Assembly: GCA_964645835.1 (NCBI GenBank)
Contig: CAZYDG010000080.1
Location: 23,114 to 87,113, forward strand
Origin: CAZBME01 sp964645835
Lineage (GTDB): Bacteria; Desulfobacterota; Syntrophia; Syntrophales; UBA8958
Direction of reading: 5' to 3'
Length of the DNA stretch: 64,000 nucleotides
In this document: positions 26,174 through 34,348 of the stretch, one piece after another
How the letters are laid out: each line of letters starts with the position of its first letter
Numbering within the stretch: the first letter of the stretch is position 1
The notes under the pieces: generated by a model
The model's database searches: none
Told to the model about the DNA's origin: nothing
Seen by the model: only the letters and a program-made list of their open reading frames with translations
Position numbers and translations under genes: made by a program

Positions 26174-27139
26174 TCAAAGCGTGATTTTTCCTCGGCAGGA
26201 ACTTCCCATTCCTGCGGTGCAGCCGTAACAATGTTCCCCGGTGACGATCTGGCGGGTGGCGAGTTTGGCCAGGTTAAATTGTGAAATATGCTCCGGGGCA
26301 CCGTGATTCACGGTCATGCCCAGCATCTGGTTGAAGTCGCAATCATAGAGCTTACCGTCCCAGGCAACAGACAGGGTGGTTTTGCACATGACGTTCGAAA
26401 GGGTCTCCCGATTGAAGGCATTGACCAAAGTCGCCATATAGTCTTCATAATTGCCGGTTCTTTGAAGATAGGCCAAATACCGGCCAATGGGCATGTTCGT
26501 AATGCAAAAAAGATTGTTGAAAGAGATACCGAATCTTTCTTTGAGCGCTTTCCGGTAATGGTCTTCGAGACTTTCCTGTAAGCCTGGAAGATAGGCCCCG
26601 CTGGGATTATAGACCAGATTCAGGATCAGTCCATTATCGCCCTGCCCATACCCTTTTTTATTGATTTTCAGAAGGCAGTCAATTAGCCGAGAATAGACGC
26701 CTGCACCTCGTTGCCGGTCTGTTGTCTTTAAATCCATATGGGGAAAGGATATGATGATTTCTACGCGATAACGGGCATAGAGATCAAGAAGATGGGCATA
26801 TGCTTTTTCAAGAAGAATCACGCCGTTTGTACGTACAAGCAATCGGCGGCCCAAAGCAGCGCATTGTTCAAGAAACCAGGTGAAATCGGGGTGCATCTCC
26901 GGGGTTCCGCCCGTGATGTCGATAGCCGGAATGGCATGACGTCTCAAAACCTGAAGGCACATCTCCATCACTGACCGCGGCATGAGTTCCAGCCGCCCCG
27001 GACCCGCTTCGACATGGCAATGCCTGCATTCCAGGTTGCACCGGTATCCAAGGTTGATCTGGAATACATCGATTCCTGCCGCTTTCAAAGGGCTGTCCGA
27101 CATCTGTTCGAAGGATGGATGCATGGAGCTTCCGTCCAT
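26174..27139 (-). CDS. arsS: ArsS, radical SAM enzyme of arsenosugar biosynthesis (Cys form)
   Basis: 321 residues. The radical SAM cluster motif is CNLECRHCH at about 34-42, with GGTPEMHPDF next. The C-terminal SPASM-like part has CDFNQMLG and the family tail GCTAGMGSSCRG. In this family the residue in GSSC may be selenocysteine; here it is TGC, cysteine. ArsS attaches the deoxyadenosyl group to dimethylarsenite-type intermediates on the way to arsenosugars. It follows an AhpD-like partner and YedF on the minus strand. An ArsM methyltransferase is not in the window. Confidence 0.88.
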   Translation of the reverse strand: MDGSSMHPSFEQMSDSPLKAAGIDVFQINLGYRCNLECRHCHVEAGPGRLELMPRSVMEMCLQVLRRHAIPAIDITGGTPEMHPDFTWFLEQCAALGRRLLVRTNGVILLEKAYAHLLDLYARYRVEIIISFPHMDLKTTDRQRGAGVYSRLIDCLLKINKKGYGQGDNGLILNLVYNPSGAYLPGLQESLEDHYRKALKERFGISFNNLFCITNMPIGRYLAYLQRTGNYEDYMATLVNAFNRETLSNVMCKTTLSVAWDGKLYDCDFNQMLGMTVNHGAPEHISQFNLAKLATRQIVTGEHCYGCTAGMGSSCRGKITL

Positions 27140-27141
27140 TG

Positions 27142-27474
27142 TTACATTTCCTTTTTCTTAACGATTTTTCTCATTTGCGTGGAATGAGCCAGAACGACGC
27201 CGGCAGTGATGGCCGCGCCTACATGAACGGATTCCATCATTTCCTCTTGGGAAATGCCAAGAGAAAGGCACTCATTTGTATAAGCGTCGATGCAATAAGG
27301 GCACCTCTGCGTTGTGGACACGGCCAGGGCGATCAGCGCTTTTTCCCTTGCCGTCAGGGCGCCGGCTTTCATCGCCTCGCCATAGTATGCAAAATACATC
27401 TCCCCCAAGGCCGGTGCATATTCGCCGATATTTGTGAAATCCGTCAGGTCTTTTGACTCATAATAGTCAGACAT
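27142..27474 (-). CDS. AhpD-like protein of arsenosugar clusters
   Basis: 110 residues of the carboxymuconolactone decarboxylase/AhpD fold with the redox motif RCPYCIDAY and a downstream histidine (VHVGAAITAG). It matches the arsenosugar biosynthesis-associated peroxidase-like family, consistent with arsS starting 2 bases after its stop. AAAGGAAACG precedes the start. The actual substrate is unknown. Confidence 0.85.
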   Translation of the reverse strand: MSDYYESKDLTDFTNIGEYAPALGEMYFAYYGEAMKAGALTAREKALIALAVSTTQRCPYCIDAYTNECLSLGISQEEMMESVHVGAAITAGVVLAHSTQMRKIVKKKEM

Positions 27475-27509
27475 ACAGCCGTTTCCTTTCCATGTCTTGT
27501 CCCGTTATG

Positions 27510-28130
27510 TCAGGGACGCAGGAGCCGTGCAGCACCTGCCATGGTTTCGACAATATCGTACATGTTTGAAATGTGCCCCACGGCAATTTGGTCTCCAAGG
27601 CTGAAATAGTTGATGCAGGTCCCGCAAACCAGAATCTCTGTCCCGGCCTTTTCCAATGACTGCAAATCATCCAGGACAGTCGAGTCTCCAGTAGCCAGCT
27701 TGACGCCGGCATTATAACAAATAATGGTATCGGGCAGAGGTTTCAATTGTAGAAGGGTATGGATAAAGCTTCGTATCAGAACATCCCCCAGAGTATCATC
27801 ACCTCGTCCCATGCGGTTGTCCGAAAGGACTACAACAAGGGCGCCCGTTGCCTTTTCAGTAGAGCAGGCAAGCTCTTCAGCAAAGGCCTCGGCATCCATC
27901 TGGTGCTCCTCCGACGCTGCTGTTCGGGCCAAAAAAATTTCCCGGATACCGTTTCCTCTATCAGTTACAGAGACAGTGCAGGCCATTTTAACAGCGAGTC
28001 GCCGAATATTCTCCACTGCGGCGTCATTATCGACGAGGATGGTCATGGCTTGGTTGTCTTCGATGGCCTTTTTCGCCAAAATTACAGGTTGCGGGCAGGC
28101 AAGCCCTCGGGCGTCAATGGTTACCGGCAT
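27510..28130 (-). CDS. yedF: YedF-like selenium metabolism protein
   Basis: 206 residues. The first 75 form a TusA/SirA-like domain (DARGLACPQPVILAKKAI, with the conserved Cys). The remainder is a DsrE-like domain (VVVLSDNRMGRGDDTLG; later GTCINYFSLGD). This two-domain form is the YedF family linked to selenium use in selenoprotein-encoding genomes. Its place beside arsS and in a window with two selenoprotein genes fits. It is the first gene of the minus-strand unit ending with arsS. Confidence 0.88.
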   Translation of the reverse strand: MPVTIDARGLACPQPVILAKKAIEDNQAMTILVDNDAAVENIRRLAVKMACTVSVTDRGNGIREIFLARTAASEEHQMDAEAFAEELACSTEKATGALVVVLSDNRMGRGDDTLGDVLIRSFIHTLLQLKPLPDTIICYNAGVKLATGDSTVLDDLQSLEKAGTEILVCGTCINYFSLGDQIAVGHISNMYDIVETMAGAARLLRP

Positions 28131-28272
28131 AGGTTATGTCCTTTTATCAGTTGCTTGATAGCAACATTATTTCATGATCCTTTCTCACCTGCAAGGTCTT
28201 TCAGCAACAGATCTTTCAGTAATAGAATTGAGATGTGCGGGGCATTGGTCTTACGGTTCAGGTGATTTTCCC

Positions 28273-28320
28273 CTATTTCAATTGCAGTTTACGGTAGTTA
28301 TACCAGTTGGGGAAAATCAT
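28273..28320 (-). CDS. Mini-ORF, repeat copy 1 (15 residues)
   Basis: On the minus strand GGAGGT stands 4 bases before ATG 28320 and the frame reads MIFPNWYNYRKLQLK, then TAG. The ribosome-binding site and start codon lie in one arm of the inner inverted repeat, so translation may be blocked when it folds. No family recognised. Expression is unproven; the ORF could be incidental to a DNA or RNA structure. Confidence 0.35.
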   Translation of the reverse strand: MIFPNWYNYRKLQLK

Positions 28321-28448
28321 ATTTACCTCCAGACCAAACCCCGCCCATCCTGTACAGATTTTATCAAAGTATTTGTGGTTCTGTGGTGTATTACAGATGG
28401 AATTGAGATGTGCGGGGCATTGGTCTTTACGGTTCAGGTGATTTTCCC

Positions 28449-28496
28449 CTATTTCAATTGCAGTTTACGGTAGTTATACCAGTCGGGAAAAATCAT
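28449..28496 (-). CDS. Mini-ORF, repeat copy 2 (15 residues)
   Basis: Minus strand, GAAGGT then ATG 28496, reading MIFPDWYNYRKLQLK and TAG. Against copy 1 there is one synonymous change and one N-to-D change. Same structural setting as copy 1. Confidence 0.35.
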   Translation of the reverse strand: MIFPDWYNYRKLQLK

Positions 28497-28639
28497 ATTC
28501 ACCTTCAGACCAAAACCCCGCCCATCCTGGACAGATTTTTTCAAAGTATTTGTGGTTCTGTGGTGTATTACAGATGGAATTGAGATGTGCGGGGCATTGG
28601 TCTTACGGTTCAGGTGATTTTCCCCTATTTCAATCGCAA

Positions 28640-28672
28640 TTAACAGCAGTTATACCAGTCGGGAAAAATCAT
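28640..28672 (-). CDS. Mini-ORF, repeat copy 3 (10 residues)
   Basis: Minus strand, GGAGGT then ATG 28672, reading MIFPDWYNCC and TAA. The first eight codons match copy 2; the next two become Cys-Cys and an A-to-T change makes an early stop. It is the copy nearest the CoA-transferase gene, so it comes first on a minus-strand transcript. Confidence 0.3.
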   Translation of the reverse strand: MIFPDWYNCC

Positions 28673-28809
28673 ATTCACCTCCAGACCAAAACTCCGCCCA
28701 TCTTGGGCAGCTTTTATTAAAGTCTTTTGGGCTTTTGTGGTGTATTCGGAAATAAGGTAGCCTTAATTAAGATAATTATGTTTCTCGACATATTAATGAT
28801 TAGTAGCCA

Positions 28810-30156
28810 TCACGCGATTTTGTTGCTTCTTCTCCAGATACCCTGATTTTGTGCTGCTTTGATCAGGTCGTCACGCTTGTCGGGATGGGCGATGCTGATG
28901 AGCAGGGCCGCCCGTTCCCATGTGGATTTCCCTTTAAGGTTGACCATGCCGAATTCTGTCACGATATAGTGCACAACCGTATATGGAACCGTAACGATGG
29001 CTCCGGGCGTCAGTGTGGGGACAATTCGTGATTTGATTTCTCCACTTTTCTTATTAAGTTTCGTCGCGCTCATGCAAATGAAAGCCTTTCCTCCCTTAGA
29101 GAGATAGGCGCCGTAAGTGTAGTCGAATTGCCCGCCCGTCCCGGATATCTGCCTTACGCCTGACGACTCGGAACAGACTTGACCGTAAAGATCGATTTCC
29201 ACTGCGTTGTTGATGGCCACCATGTTGTTGTTCATGGCGATGCGCGAGGGATTATTGGTATAGTCGCAAGGATATATTGCACAAGTGGGATTATGATCGA
29301 GAAATTCGTAGAGCTTGGAACTTCCCATGGCGAAAGTATAGACCATTTTACCTGTATCCACAGACTTCTTCGAATTGTTGACTCGACCTGCCTGACACAT
29401 GTCGACAAACGAGTCACAAAGCATTTCCGTATGGACGCCTAGATCTTTCAAGTCGGATTGAGCAATCATCATCCCGACCGCATTCGGCATGCCGCCGATA
29501 CCAAGTTGAATGCACGAGCCATCATGGATCTCATCGACGATAAATTTGGCAATCTTGCTGTCTTCCTCGCTCATCGGGAGTGCTGGTACACTGAAGAGCG
29601 GCTGGTTGTCTGATTCGACGATATGGTGCACTTCGGAAATATGCAGCGCTTCGCTAAAGCCGCCATAGCAGTAAGGAACAGCATCGTTCACTTCAACGAT
29701 AATCTTCTTTGAGCGACGGCTGGTGGCCTTGGACGACGAGCATGATGGCCCGAAATTGAAGTAGCCGCTCTTGTTCATCGGGGCAACTTTCACGATGAAA
29801 ACGTCTGACTGGCAGAACCCATTGTCCCAGTAGGAAGCGCCTTCAGAATAGAGAAGGGGAATGTAATTGCAAAGTCCTTTGTCGTGAAGCATGCGATCAC
29901 CACCGCTGAAATGCCAGCAGTTGTAGTTGAACTTCTCCCGCGTGGGATCCGCCACTGCGACGGCTGCCAGACCCGGATAAGTGACTCCGCACACATTGAC
30001 ATCGGTTAATTCATCGGCTCGTTTGGCCAGAAACGGATCAAGATATGTCGGAGAGCAGGCAAAGTGACCGTAATTCACCCAATCGCCGGATTTTACGATG
30101 CCAACAGCGTCCTCGGCAGTAGTCAGTTTATTCTTGTATTCTTCCATGTAATTCAT
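28810..30156 (-). CDS. Acetyl-CoA hydrolase/4-hydroxybutyrate-type CoA-transferase
   Basis: 448 residues from ATG 30156 (AAAGGAG upstream), beginning MNYMEEYKNKLTTAED. Motifs of the acetyl-CoA hydrolase/transferase family are present: QLGIGGMPNAV, GSSKLYEFLDHNP and the C-terminal VTEFGMVNLKGKSTWERA. Such enzymes move CoA from acetyl-CoA to 4-hydroxybutyrate, butyrate or similar acids. Being in one operon with 4-hydroxybutyryl-CoA dehydratase and an acetate transporter argues for activation of 4-hydroxybutyrate with acetate release. It is the last enzyme gene of that operon. Confidence 0.9.
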   Translation of the reverse strand: MNYMEEYKNKLTTAEDAVGIVKSGDWVNYGHFACSPTYLDPFLAKRADELTDVNVCGVTYPGLAAVAVADPTREKFNYNCWHFSGGDRMLHDKGLCNYIPLLYSEGASYWDNGFCQSDVFIVKVAPMNKSGYFNFGPSCSSSKATSRRSKKIIVEVNDAVPYCYGGFSEALHISEVHHIVESDNQPLFSVPALPMSEEDSKIAKFIVDEIHDGSCIQLGIGGMPNAVGMMIAQSDLKDLGVHTEMLCDSFVDMCQAGRVNNSKKSVDTGKMVYTFAMGSSKLYEFLDHNPTCAIYPCDYTNNPSRIAMNNNMVAINNAVEIDLYGQVCSESSGVRQISGTGGQFDYTYGAYLSKGGKAFICMSATKLNKKSGEIKSRIVPTLTPGAIVTVPYTVVHYIVTEFGMVNLKGKSTWERAALLISIAHPDKRDDLIKAAQNQGIWRRSNKIA

Positions 30157-30169
30157 GGCATATTCTCCT

Positions 30170-30904
30170 TTAAGGTTTGATGAACGGTTTTGGTACGGGA
30201 ATAATTGCTTTTCCGTAAGCCGTGTTAACCATGATCGCACCGGCATGATAGAGCGAACTGAGACCGATGAATACAAAGCCATAAGCGATGATCAACTTTG
30301 TCGTCTTGACATCGATGATACTGAACCATCCAGTATCCAGACCCGCAAGGAGGAATAGCAGGATATCGGCCAAAACAAATCCTGAAAAGAAAACCCAACT
30401 TCCCCGAGCATAGCATGGGGTCGCAACGGTCAGAAATCCTGCGCCTGCCATCCACATCCAGCCTTCAACATGCACCGCTTTCTGAATCATGGCGCCGACG
30501 GCTGGACCGACACTAGACATAGCCGTCTTGATCTGGTCGGGAGACAGCATGTCCGGCTTCAGGCCGGCAGCGGCAGCGGCCGCTTCCAGGGCCGCCTTGG
30601 CGGCTTTAGGTCCAAATATGAAGGAAATCATATACCATTTCATAAAGACGCTCATGGCTGCCGCCAACATGAAAAAAGCGCTGAAGAAAAGAAAAACGTT
30701 GCCGCCTGCAATGTTATGATCTTTCATCTCCACAATGCCTACAATAAACTGTACGATAAAACCGGCTACGAGCCAGCAGGCCAGAAGCGGTAGACCGTTT
30801 ACATCCACTAATCCGAGAAAATAGGCCGCAAATCCGAAAACGGCAATTGCCAGCGCTCCTAAACCCGCCGGAGCCGGTGATGCAAAACTGTGATCTTGAG
30901 ACAT
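30170..30904 (-). CDS. GPR1/FUN34/YaaH-family acetate transporter
   Basis: 244 residues from ATG 30904 behind GGGGGG. The family signature NPAPLGL is represented by SPAPAGLGALAIAVFGF. Membrane segments cover most of the protein, except for a hydrophilic insertion at about 95-130 (KAAKAALEAAAAAAGLKPD) that lengthens the loop relative to SatP/YaaH. It would export the acetate made by the CoA-transferase or import organic acid substrates. Confidence 0.87.
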   Translation of the reverse strand: MSQDHSFASPAPAGLGALAIAVFGFAAYFLGLVDVNGLPLLACWLVAGFIVQFIVGIVEMKDHNIAGGNVFLFFSAFFMLAAAMSVFMKWYMISFIFGPKAAKAALEAAAAAAGLKPDMLSPDQIKTAMSSVGPAVGAMIQKAVHVEGWMWMAGAGFLTVATPCYARGSWVFFSGFVLADILLFLLAGLDTGWFSIIDVKTTKLIIAYGFVFIGLSSLYHAGAIMVNTAYGKAIIPVPKPFIKP

Positions 30905-31021
30905 AAAACCCCCCTTATTTGATTGTTTGATGATGCTGTCAAAACCATTGTCCAACTTTAATATGCCGTATCCATGATATTGCCGCGCCCTGCATCACCT
31001 CCTTCTATAACGGATCGAGAC

Positions 31022-32461
31022 TCAGTCGTTGATATCAGCCAGAGCCTTCGCCCATTTGATCTTCTGCGGAAGCATGCCCAGACGCTGGTACATGACACGC
31101 TGACTCTGAGGAGGACCAGCACCGTGCATGCTTTCGACCAGGCATGTCCCGCCAGTCATGTTCTCGATGAGCCGCAGGATCTTCATCCTAGACAAGACCG
31201 GTATACCGGCGACTCCGGCCATGTATTTTTCGACAAACTTTCCTATTTCGGGGCTCTTGAAATCATTGGCAAACGGCATGGTCGCCATGATCCCGCCGGC
31301 CACATCATGGGCCAGGCGGGAGATCTCATAGATGTTGCGGGTTATGTTATGCTTCGTACAATTTGCGAGGATCGGATCTGGATAGAAAGAGCCGCATGCG
31401 GTCTTCGATCCCATGGCCGAACAGGCAATGGAACCTGAATAGACCGTCTCCGCCAGGTGCATCATCTCGATGATCTTGTCCTTGACATGAGAGGCGTTTG
31501 CCGTGCCCTGATACTGGGTAGCCAAAGCTGTGGCCCCGATAATGATATCCGACACGCCACCCTTGCAGCCTCCGTAATTCTGCCGATGGAAGGTGGCGAA
31601 GCGCTCGACAAGAAGGCCGCTGAAGGCAGTCTCGCCGCACATGAAGACCCGTTCCCAGGGAACAAAGACATCCTCGAAGACGACAAGCGCCTCGCCGCCC
31701 ACAACGCCGAATTCTTTATTGCCGGCATCGATTCCATCTTCGAGCTTCCTTTCCTCATTTGTCTGGCGACCGAAGATCAGCGTGATTCCAGGCGAATTGA
31801 GTGGAATGGCGGCGGCCACGGCATAGTCTTCATCGCCCCGGCCCATGTTCTGCGTGGGCATGATGAGAATTTCGTGACTGTTCACGGCGCCCGTCTGGTG
31901 CGCCTTCGCCCCGCGGATCACAATGCCGTTTTCGCGCTTCTCGACGATGCGGGTGAAGAGATCCGGATCTGCTTGTTCACCGGGACGTTTGGAGCGGTCG
32001 CCCTTCGGATCGGTCATGCCGCCCACCACCATGCGGTTCTCTTCCTGGATCATCTTCAGGAAAGCGACAAAACGGCGGAAGTAATCGGTCTTGCATGCAG
32101 CGTCAATCTCGTAGGTGGTCATATAGAGGGCATTCATGGCATCAAAGCCGACACATCGCTGATAGCAGCTCCCCGTTTCATGGGAGATGAGACGCAGCAT
32201 CTGGACTTTCCTCATTAGGTCATCCACCGACTGATGGATATGCGTAAATCGACTGATTTTTTTGCCCGTCAAGTGGCTGGTCGCCGTCAGCAGATCTTCG
32301 GTTTCCGGATTCAGCGCAAGCTCATAGGTTTTTGCGGCGGCGTTGATATGGGGAATGAAGGCCGGATGGGCCGTCACGTCGTCAATCTTCTTTCCGTTGT
32401 AATAGACATTCAAATGCTGTTCCTGCAAACTTCTAATGTAATCTTCTTTCGTCTTGATCAT
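31022..32461 (-). CDS. abfD: 4-Hydroxybutyryl-CoA dehydratase/vinylacetyl-CoA isomerase
   Basis: Starting at ATG 32461 (GTGAGGAGATC upstream) the product is 479 residues, and the [4Fe-4S] ligands fall at C99, C103, H292 and C299, the numbering known for the Clostridium aminobutyricum enzyme. Motifs are SCYQRC and FHRQNYGGC. FAD-binding acyl-CoA-dehydrogenase-like regions lie on both sides. It dehydrates 4-hydroxybutyryl-CoA to crotonyl-CoA by a ketyl radical mechanism. ATG 32479 is an upstream alternative without a ribosome-binding site. Confidence 0.95.
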   Translation of the reverse strand: MIKTKEDYIRSLQEQHLNVYYNGKKIDDVTAHPAFIPHINAAAKTYELALNPETEDLLTATSHLTGKKISRFTHIHQSVDDLMRKVQMLRLISHETGSCYQRCVGFDAMNALYMTTYEIDAACKTDYFRRFVAFLKMIQEENRMVVGGMTDPKGDRSKRPGEQADPDLFTRIVEKRENGIVIRGAKAHQTGAVNSHEILIMPTQNMGRGDEDYAVAAAIPLNSPGITLIFGRQTNEERKLEDGIDAGNKEFGVVGGEALVVFEDVFVPWERVFMCGETAFSGLLVERFATFHRQNYGGCKGGVSDIIIGATALATQYQGTANASHVKDKIIEMMHLAETVYSGSIACSAMGSKTACGSFYPDPILANCTKHNITRNIYEISRLAHDVAGGIMATMPFANDFKSPEIGKFVEKYMAGVAGIPVLSRMKILRLIENMTGGTCLVESMHGAGPPQSQRVMYQRLGMLPQKIKWAKALADIND

Positions 32462-32475
32462 GATCTCCTCACTTT

Positions 32476-34275
32476 TCATGTCATAAAATGCGTTTCTTCA
32501 ATCTTCATCAGGGACCGGTCATGTCTGTTGATGGCCGCAATTCTGCCATGGACTGCGGGAAGAATAGTGTTGGTATAGAACTGTGCCGTCAGGATTTTCG
32601 CCTCGTAATAGTTTTCGGTTTCGGTGTCTTGAGCCTGTTTGAGGCAGGCAATTGCGGCCTGCCAGATAAGTATCCACCCAATGACCACGTCGCCTAAGAT
32701 TTCCAGATAGGGTGTTGCCCAGGAATAGGCCAGATAGGCGTCCTCGGTTGAGGAGGCAGCGATCAGCGAATCCGTCAGGGTCGCTATGGCCGCAACCGCA
32801 TGCCCCAACTCCTGGGCAGAATCCCACAGTTTATCTATCTCCATTGCCGATAAAACAGTCTCTTTCATACGGTCCACAAGCAGCGCAAAGGCCCGCCCTT
32901 TCTTCATCCTGATTTTCCTGCCGAAGAGATCCATCGCCTGGATGCCATTTGTGCCTTCGTAGATGGAGGTGATCTTGCTGTCCCGGGCGCACTGCTCAAC
33001 CTTGTACTCATGGCAGTAGCCGTAGCCGCCGTGAACCTGGATGGCGCGGACGCAGGTATCGAAACCGCGGTCGGAGCAATAAGCCTTGCAGATGGGTGTC
33101 AGGATTTCGACCAGATCGTGCCATTCGCTCCTGTCGGCATCGTTTTCGGCCACCGCCTCCTTGTCCATGCAGTAGGCCGTAAAGAGGATGAGTGCCCTCA
33201 TGCCTTCCGAATGGGCCTTCATCCAGACAAGATTTCTCCGGACGTCGGGATGATTGATGATGGCCGCCTGCGAGGTGTCCTTTGCGCCGAATGTTGGTCC
33301 CTGGCGTCTTTCGGAGGCAAAATGCAGCGTGTGATGATAGGCCGCCGATGCCTGGGCCATGCCCTGCATGCCGACGAGAATGCGCTGCTCGTTCATCATG
33401 TGGAACATAACCTGGATGCCCTTGCGTTCCGGTCCCAGAAGCTCTGCTTGACAGTGGCCCCGGTCGCCGAAGTTGAGCACGGCAGTCGCTGAACCTTTCA
33501 TGCCCATTTTGTGCTCGATGCCGGAACAGACGATGTCATTATCAGCGAGCATTGTCCCCGTCTCATCCAGTCTGATCTTGGGAAGGACAAAACACGTTAG
33601 GCCTCCGGTTCCCTCCGGATCGCCTTCAATCCGCGCCAGAAGAATATGGATAATATTCTCCGTCAGGTCCTGCTCTCCTCCCGTAATGAAGATCTTGCTG
33701 CCCGTGATACTGAAGGAGCCGTCACCGTTGCGCACCGCTTTTGTGCGTATGGAGCCCACGTCGGAACCGGCCTGGGCTTCCGTAAGATCCATGACACCGG
33801 CATACCGGCCCTCATAGAGGGGAACCATGTATTTTCTCTTCTGCTCTTCTGTGCCATAGAGCTCGATGACCTTGGCGGCGCTGTGGGTCAGGCCCGTATA
33901 GCCCATCAATGAATGGTTGGCGGCAAAGAACATCATGCTGCATGCATAGTGGAGTGAGCGAGGGGCATTCTGCCCGCCGACGCTGTAATCCTCCGCCAAG
34001 GACATCCAGCCGCCCTCGCAGAACTTCTGATAAGGCGCCCGGTAGGGCTCGGGAATCATGACCCGTCCCTCTTTCCAGGCACAGCCGATTTTATCACCAG
34101 GGCCGTTGGCAGGTGCGAAATCATTCTCGGCGAGTTTTTCGGCTGCCGTCAGAATCATCTCGAATGTTTCCCGCGAATGATCGTCAAAACGCGCCTCCCG
34201 GCAGAGTTCCTCAATGTGCAACTGTTCATAAAGAATAAAGCGGGTATCCCGCAGATCATTTAAATTGCTTGTCAT
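32476..34275 (-). CDS. Large acyl-CoA dehydrogenase
   Basis: 599 residues from ATG 34275 (GAGGAAG upstream), longer than the ~380 of short-chain enzymes and like the ~600-residue FadE/AidB-type class with a C-terminal helical extension. Visible blocks are LTEAQAGSDVGSIRTKA, FITGGEQDLTENI, the flavin-side IQVHGGYGYCHEY and SIYEGTNGIQAMDLFGRK. It would oxidise or reduce a short-chain acyl-CoA such as butyryl/crotonyl-CoA. No EtfAB genes are in the window, so the electron carrier is unknown. Confidence 0.9.
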   Translation of the reverse strand: MTSNLNDLRDTRFILYEQLHIEELCREARFDDHSRETFEMILTAAEKLAENDFAPANGPGDKIGCAWKEGRVMIPEPYRAPYQKFCEGGWMSLAEDYSVGGQNAPRSLHYACSMMFFAANHSLMGYTGLTHSAAKVIELYGTEEQKRKYMVPLYEGRYAGVMDLTEAQAGSDVGSIRTKAVRNGDGSFSITGSKIFITGGEQDLTENIIHILLARIEGDPEGTGGLTCFVLPKIRLDETGTMLADNDIVCSGIEHKMGMKGSATAVLNFGDRGHCQAELLGPERKGIQVMFHMMNEQRILVGMQGMAQASAAYHHTLHFASERRQGPTFGAKDTSQAAIINHPDVRRNLVWMKAHSEGMRALILFTAYCMDKEAVAENDADRSEWHDLVEILTPICKAYCSDRGFDTCVRAIQVHGGYGYCHEYKVEQCARDSKITSIYEGTNGIQAMDLFGRKIRMKKGRAFALLVDRMKETVLSAMEIDKLWDSAQELGHAVAAIATLTDSLIAASSTEDAYLAYSWATPYLEILGDVVIGWILIWQAAIACLKQAQDTETENYYEAKILTAQFYTNTILPAVHGRIAAINRHDRSLMKIEETHFMT

Positions 34276-34348
34276 TTCAATCTTCCTCTTTTCTATTCGA
34301 CACTCCAGTTCATGTAGAAACTGTGATGACTTCGGAATTATGATTTGG

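Larger units (their letters stand above)
28226..28757. repeat. Three tandem copies of a ~176-bp structured element
   Basis: Repeat starts (AGATGTGCGGGGCATTGG) are at 28231, 28406 and 28583, so periods are 175 and 177 bases. Copies 1 and 2 are nearly identical; copy 3 differs more, especially in its middle and end. Each copy contains nested inverted repeats: an outer GCGGGG-type arm beside GGTC/GACC and an inner TGATTTTCCC arm that pairs with GGGAAAA(A)TCA. On the minus strand each has a Shine-Dalgarno-like sequence and a short ORF (listed separately). The array lies between the CoA-transferase stop and yedF. It is not a CRISPR: units are contiguous with no spacers. Confidence 0.9.

Noticed and set aside
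28226..28757. CRISPR array
   Set aside because: Units of ~176 bp are contiguous with no short repeats and unique spacers, so it is a tandem element array.
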